From Gammaproteobacteria bacterium (lineage in GTDB: Bacteria; Pseudomonadota; Gammaproteobacteria; Pseudomonadales; Porticoccaceae), in contig QNFO01000059.1 in assembly GCA_003646355.1 (NCBI GenBank), positions 1 to 6,915 of the forward strand: 6,915 nt of DNA. Direction: 5' to 3'. The position numbers and the translations under genes were made by a program. This document shows positions 6,056 to 6,915 of the stretch, piece after piece (the first letter of the stretch is position 1; every line of letters starts with the position of its first letter). Below the pieces are notes generated by a model. The model searched no databases, was not told the origin of the DNA, and worked only from the letters and a program-made list of their open reading frames with translations.

Positions 6056-6077
6056 AAGTCTTAAGTAAGTCTTAAGT
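6056..6077. repeat. Perfect 11-bp tandem direct repeat (AAGTCTTAAGT x2)
   Basis: Two exact, abutting copies at 6056-6066 and 6067-6077 lie 49-70 bp before the ATG at 6127. An 11-bp period puts both on the same helix face, the format of OmpR/PhoB-type response-regulator boxes, although the word is not a pho box. A poor -10-like TAAGCT (6087-6092) lies about 10 bp downstream, the spacing such activators use. A related word, ACTTAGTTAAG, occurs near 5980. Confidence 0.5.
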
Positions 6078-6117
6078 TTTGCTGAGTAAGCTTGGTCTTG
6101 AAGCGACATTCCATATC

Positions 6118-6129
6118 GAGGTAGCCATG
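6118..6129 (+). promoter_or_regulatory. Ribosome binding site and ATG that decide the T_hemolysin start
   Basis: GAGG (6118-6121) is followed by five bases and ATG (6127-6129). The upstream in-frame TTG at 6079 directly follows the second 11-bp repeat and has no purine-rich SD, so translation from there would need the repeat block to be transcribed leader. The ATG is the better start. Confidence 0.7.
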
Positions 6130-6864
6130 CAAACCACGCTGTTGAGAGATACGAAAGGCACCCTGCTAGACAAAACAAGGCTGCGACTGCCGCAAGTTAC
6201 TACGTCTGAATCTACCAAGGCCAAGTCTACTACGGCTGATGCTACTAAGGGCTACTCTCTGAGCCTATGTGCCATGGGGCATCCGCTTAGATCAGAGCTC
6301 GAAGGCTACATCGCACGCTGCTATGCCCGTCGCCATCAAGCCGCTATCGAGCATTACCTGCCCCATTTGCTAGTACTGAAAAATGGACAGCGAACCTATG
6401 CGGCACTAGGGCTGAACAGTGCGCATCATCAAACCTTATTCCTCGAAGCCTATCTCGACAAGCCGGTTGAGCAAGTTATCAGTCAGCAATTCGGCACCCC
6501 GGTTGATAGAGCCAGGGTGGTCGAGATTGGCAATCTTGCGGCCACTCAAAGGGCCGCGAGTACCCTGCTTTTCACTCTACTGTCAGCCTTGCTCGACCAG
6601 GCGGGTTATCGCTGGATAGTCTTCACCGCGACCCCTTGTGTGCAAGCTCTGGTCGCAAGCATGGGTTTTTCATTACAGGCTATAGGCGAGGCTAAAGCTG
6701 AGCGTATCGATGCCGCTGACAATTGGGGTTCCTATTATGAAGCTCGCCCACAAGTCATGTTGGGTTGTATCGACGAGGCCATGCGCAAAGCGCTGTCACC
6801 AGTAATGCAGGAATGGTTAGCAGCGCATAAGCAGTCTATCAACGCCATTGCCCGTCGCATCTGA
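6127..6864 (+). CDS. Thermostable hemolysin (delta-VPH) family protein, acetyltransferase-like fold
   Basis: Recognised as the T_hemolysin family (Pfam PF12261) from its core: RRHQAAIEHYLPHLLVL, the LFLEAYLDKPVEQVI stretch, VVEIGNLA, the VFTATPCVQALVASMGF segment and NWGSYYEARPQVM. The family is named after a Vibrio hemolysin, but its fold is, as I recall, related to GNAT acetyltransferases and acyl-homoserine-lactone synthases, so the real activity is open. No signal peptide or membrane span is visible, which argues against classical secretion. I start it at ATG 6127 because GAGG lies 5 nt upstream; a longer frame from TTG 6079 adds 16 residues but has no SD. This gives 245 aa. Residues 24-43 are four imperfect pentapeptides forming a Thr/Lys/Ser linker before the core. 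It is divergent from nhaD, and probably leads an operon continuing beyond the window. Confidence 0.85.
   Translation: MQTTLLRDTKGTLLDKTRLRLPQVTTSESTKAKSTTADATKGYSLSLCAMGHPLRSELEGYIARCYARRHQAAIEHYLPHLLVLKNGQRTYAALGLNSAHHQTLFLEAYLDKPVEQVISQQFGTPVDRARVVEIGNLAATQRAASTLLFTLLSALLDQAGYRWIVFTATPCVQALVASMGFSLQAIGEAKAERIDAADNWGSYYEARPQVMLGCIDEAMRKALSPVMQEWLAAHKQSINAIARRI
6196..6255 (+). repeat. Four imperfect 15-bp tandem repeats encoding pentapeptides
   Basis: Units start at 6196, 6211, 6226 and 6241, each 15 bp and in frame, with a shared TNTACNAAGG-like core. They encode VTTSE, STKAK, STTAD and ATKGY. The low-complexity stretch joins a short N-terminal tail to the conserved core. Copy number could vary between strains without breaking the frame. 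Confidence 0.65.
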
Positions 6865-6915
6865 CGGCTGTGGTCGGTGAGACTTACACGATCAATTTAT
6901 CACTTAGGGAGTATC
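6865..6915 (+). other. Right-edge leader of a probable next gene
   Basis: No terminator hairpin is seen after the stop at 6862-6864. AGGGAG (6906-6911) ends four bases before the window edge and looks like a Shine-Dalgarno for a plus-strand gene starting just outside. If so, the next gene begins about 55 bp after the T_hemolysin-family gene and is likely in one operon with it. Confidence 0.45.

Larger units (their letters stand above)
5710..6126. other. Divergent regulatory region between nhaD and the T_hemolysin-family gene
   Basis: If the preferred starts are right, 417 bp hold no gene. The nhaD side (5710-5880) contains inverted repeats that could fold in the leader RNA, and a candidate promoter lies at 5875-5902. 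An AT-rich middle (about 5900-5950) has a symmetric 13-bp dyad. The other side has repeated AAGGCC/AGGCTT-type words (5953-5995) and a perfect 11-bp tandem repeat (6056-6077). I found no convincing sigma70 promoter for the plus-strand gene. TATAAA at 5966-5971 lacks a -35 box. Confidence 0.6.

Overview
The window looks like part of a chromosome from a marine or salt-adapted gammaproteobacterium. The grounds are an NhaD-type Na+/H+ antiporter (typical of Vibrio and other marine gammaproteobacteria), a gene of the 'thermostable hemolysin' (delta-VPH) family that is mainly known from the same group, moderate GC with AT-rich intergenic DNA, and ordinary Shine-Dalgarno sites. The lineage is an inference from gene content, not a match to a known genome.

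Layout. (1) 1-2409, minus strand: two tandem flavin monooxygenases of the Baeyer-Villiger type. The upstream copy is complete (539 aa). The downstream copy is cut by the window edge after 214 residues. They are about 72% identical by hand alignment and share an unusual substitution in the NADPH site. (2) 2410-2784: a 375-bp divergent regulatory region with several dyads and helically phased repeats. (3) 2785-4218, plus strand: an aldehyde dehydrogenase of the coniferyl-aldehyde/class 3 type. (4) 4234-4271: a strong bidirectional terminator between convergent genes. (5) 4309-5709 (possibly to 5748), minus strand: nhaD, for which a TTG start with a strong ribosome binding site fits better than the longer ATG start. 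(6) 5710-6126: a second divergent regulatory region with a candidate structured nhaD leader, a LysR-type dyad and a perfect 11-bp tandem repeat. (7) 6127-6864, plus strand: a T_hemolysin-family protein with an acetyltransferase-like core and a pentapeptide-repeat linker. A ribosome binding site at the right edge suggests another gene follows directly.

How the genes may work together. The monooxygenase pair and the divergent dehydrogenase form a plausible ketone or aldehyde catabolic locus: ketone to ester or lactone, hydrolysis and alcohol oxidation elsewhere, then aldehyde to acid. No esterase or alcohol dehydrogenase is visible here, so the substrate is unknown. nhaD is a separate ion-homeostasis unit. 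The last gene probably starts another operon. No rRNA, tRNA, CRISPR array, insertion sequence or phage gene is seen.

The items most worth a second look are the FQLAP variant of the monooxygenase NADPH site, the potentially structured nhaD leader with its SD-complementary segment and upstream dyad, the 11-bp tandem repeat, and the true function of the so-called hemolysin.
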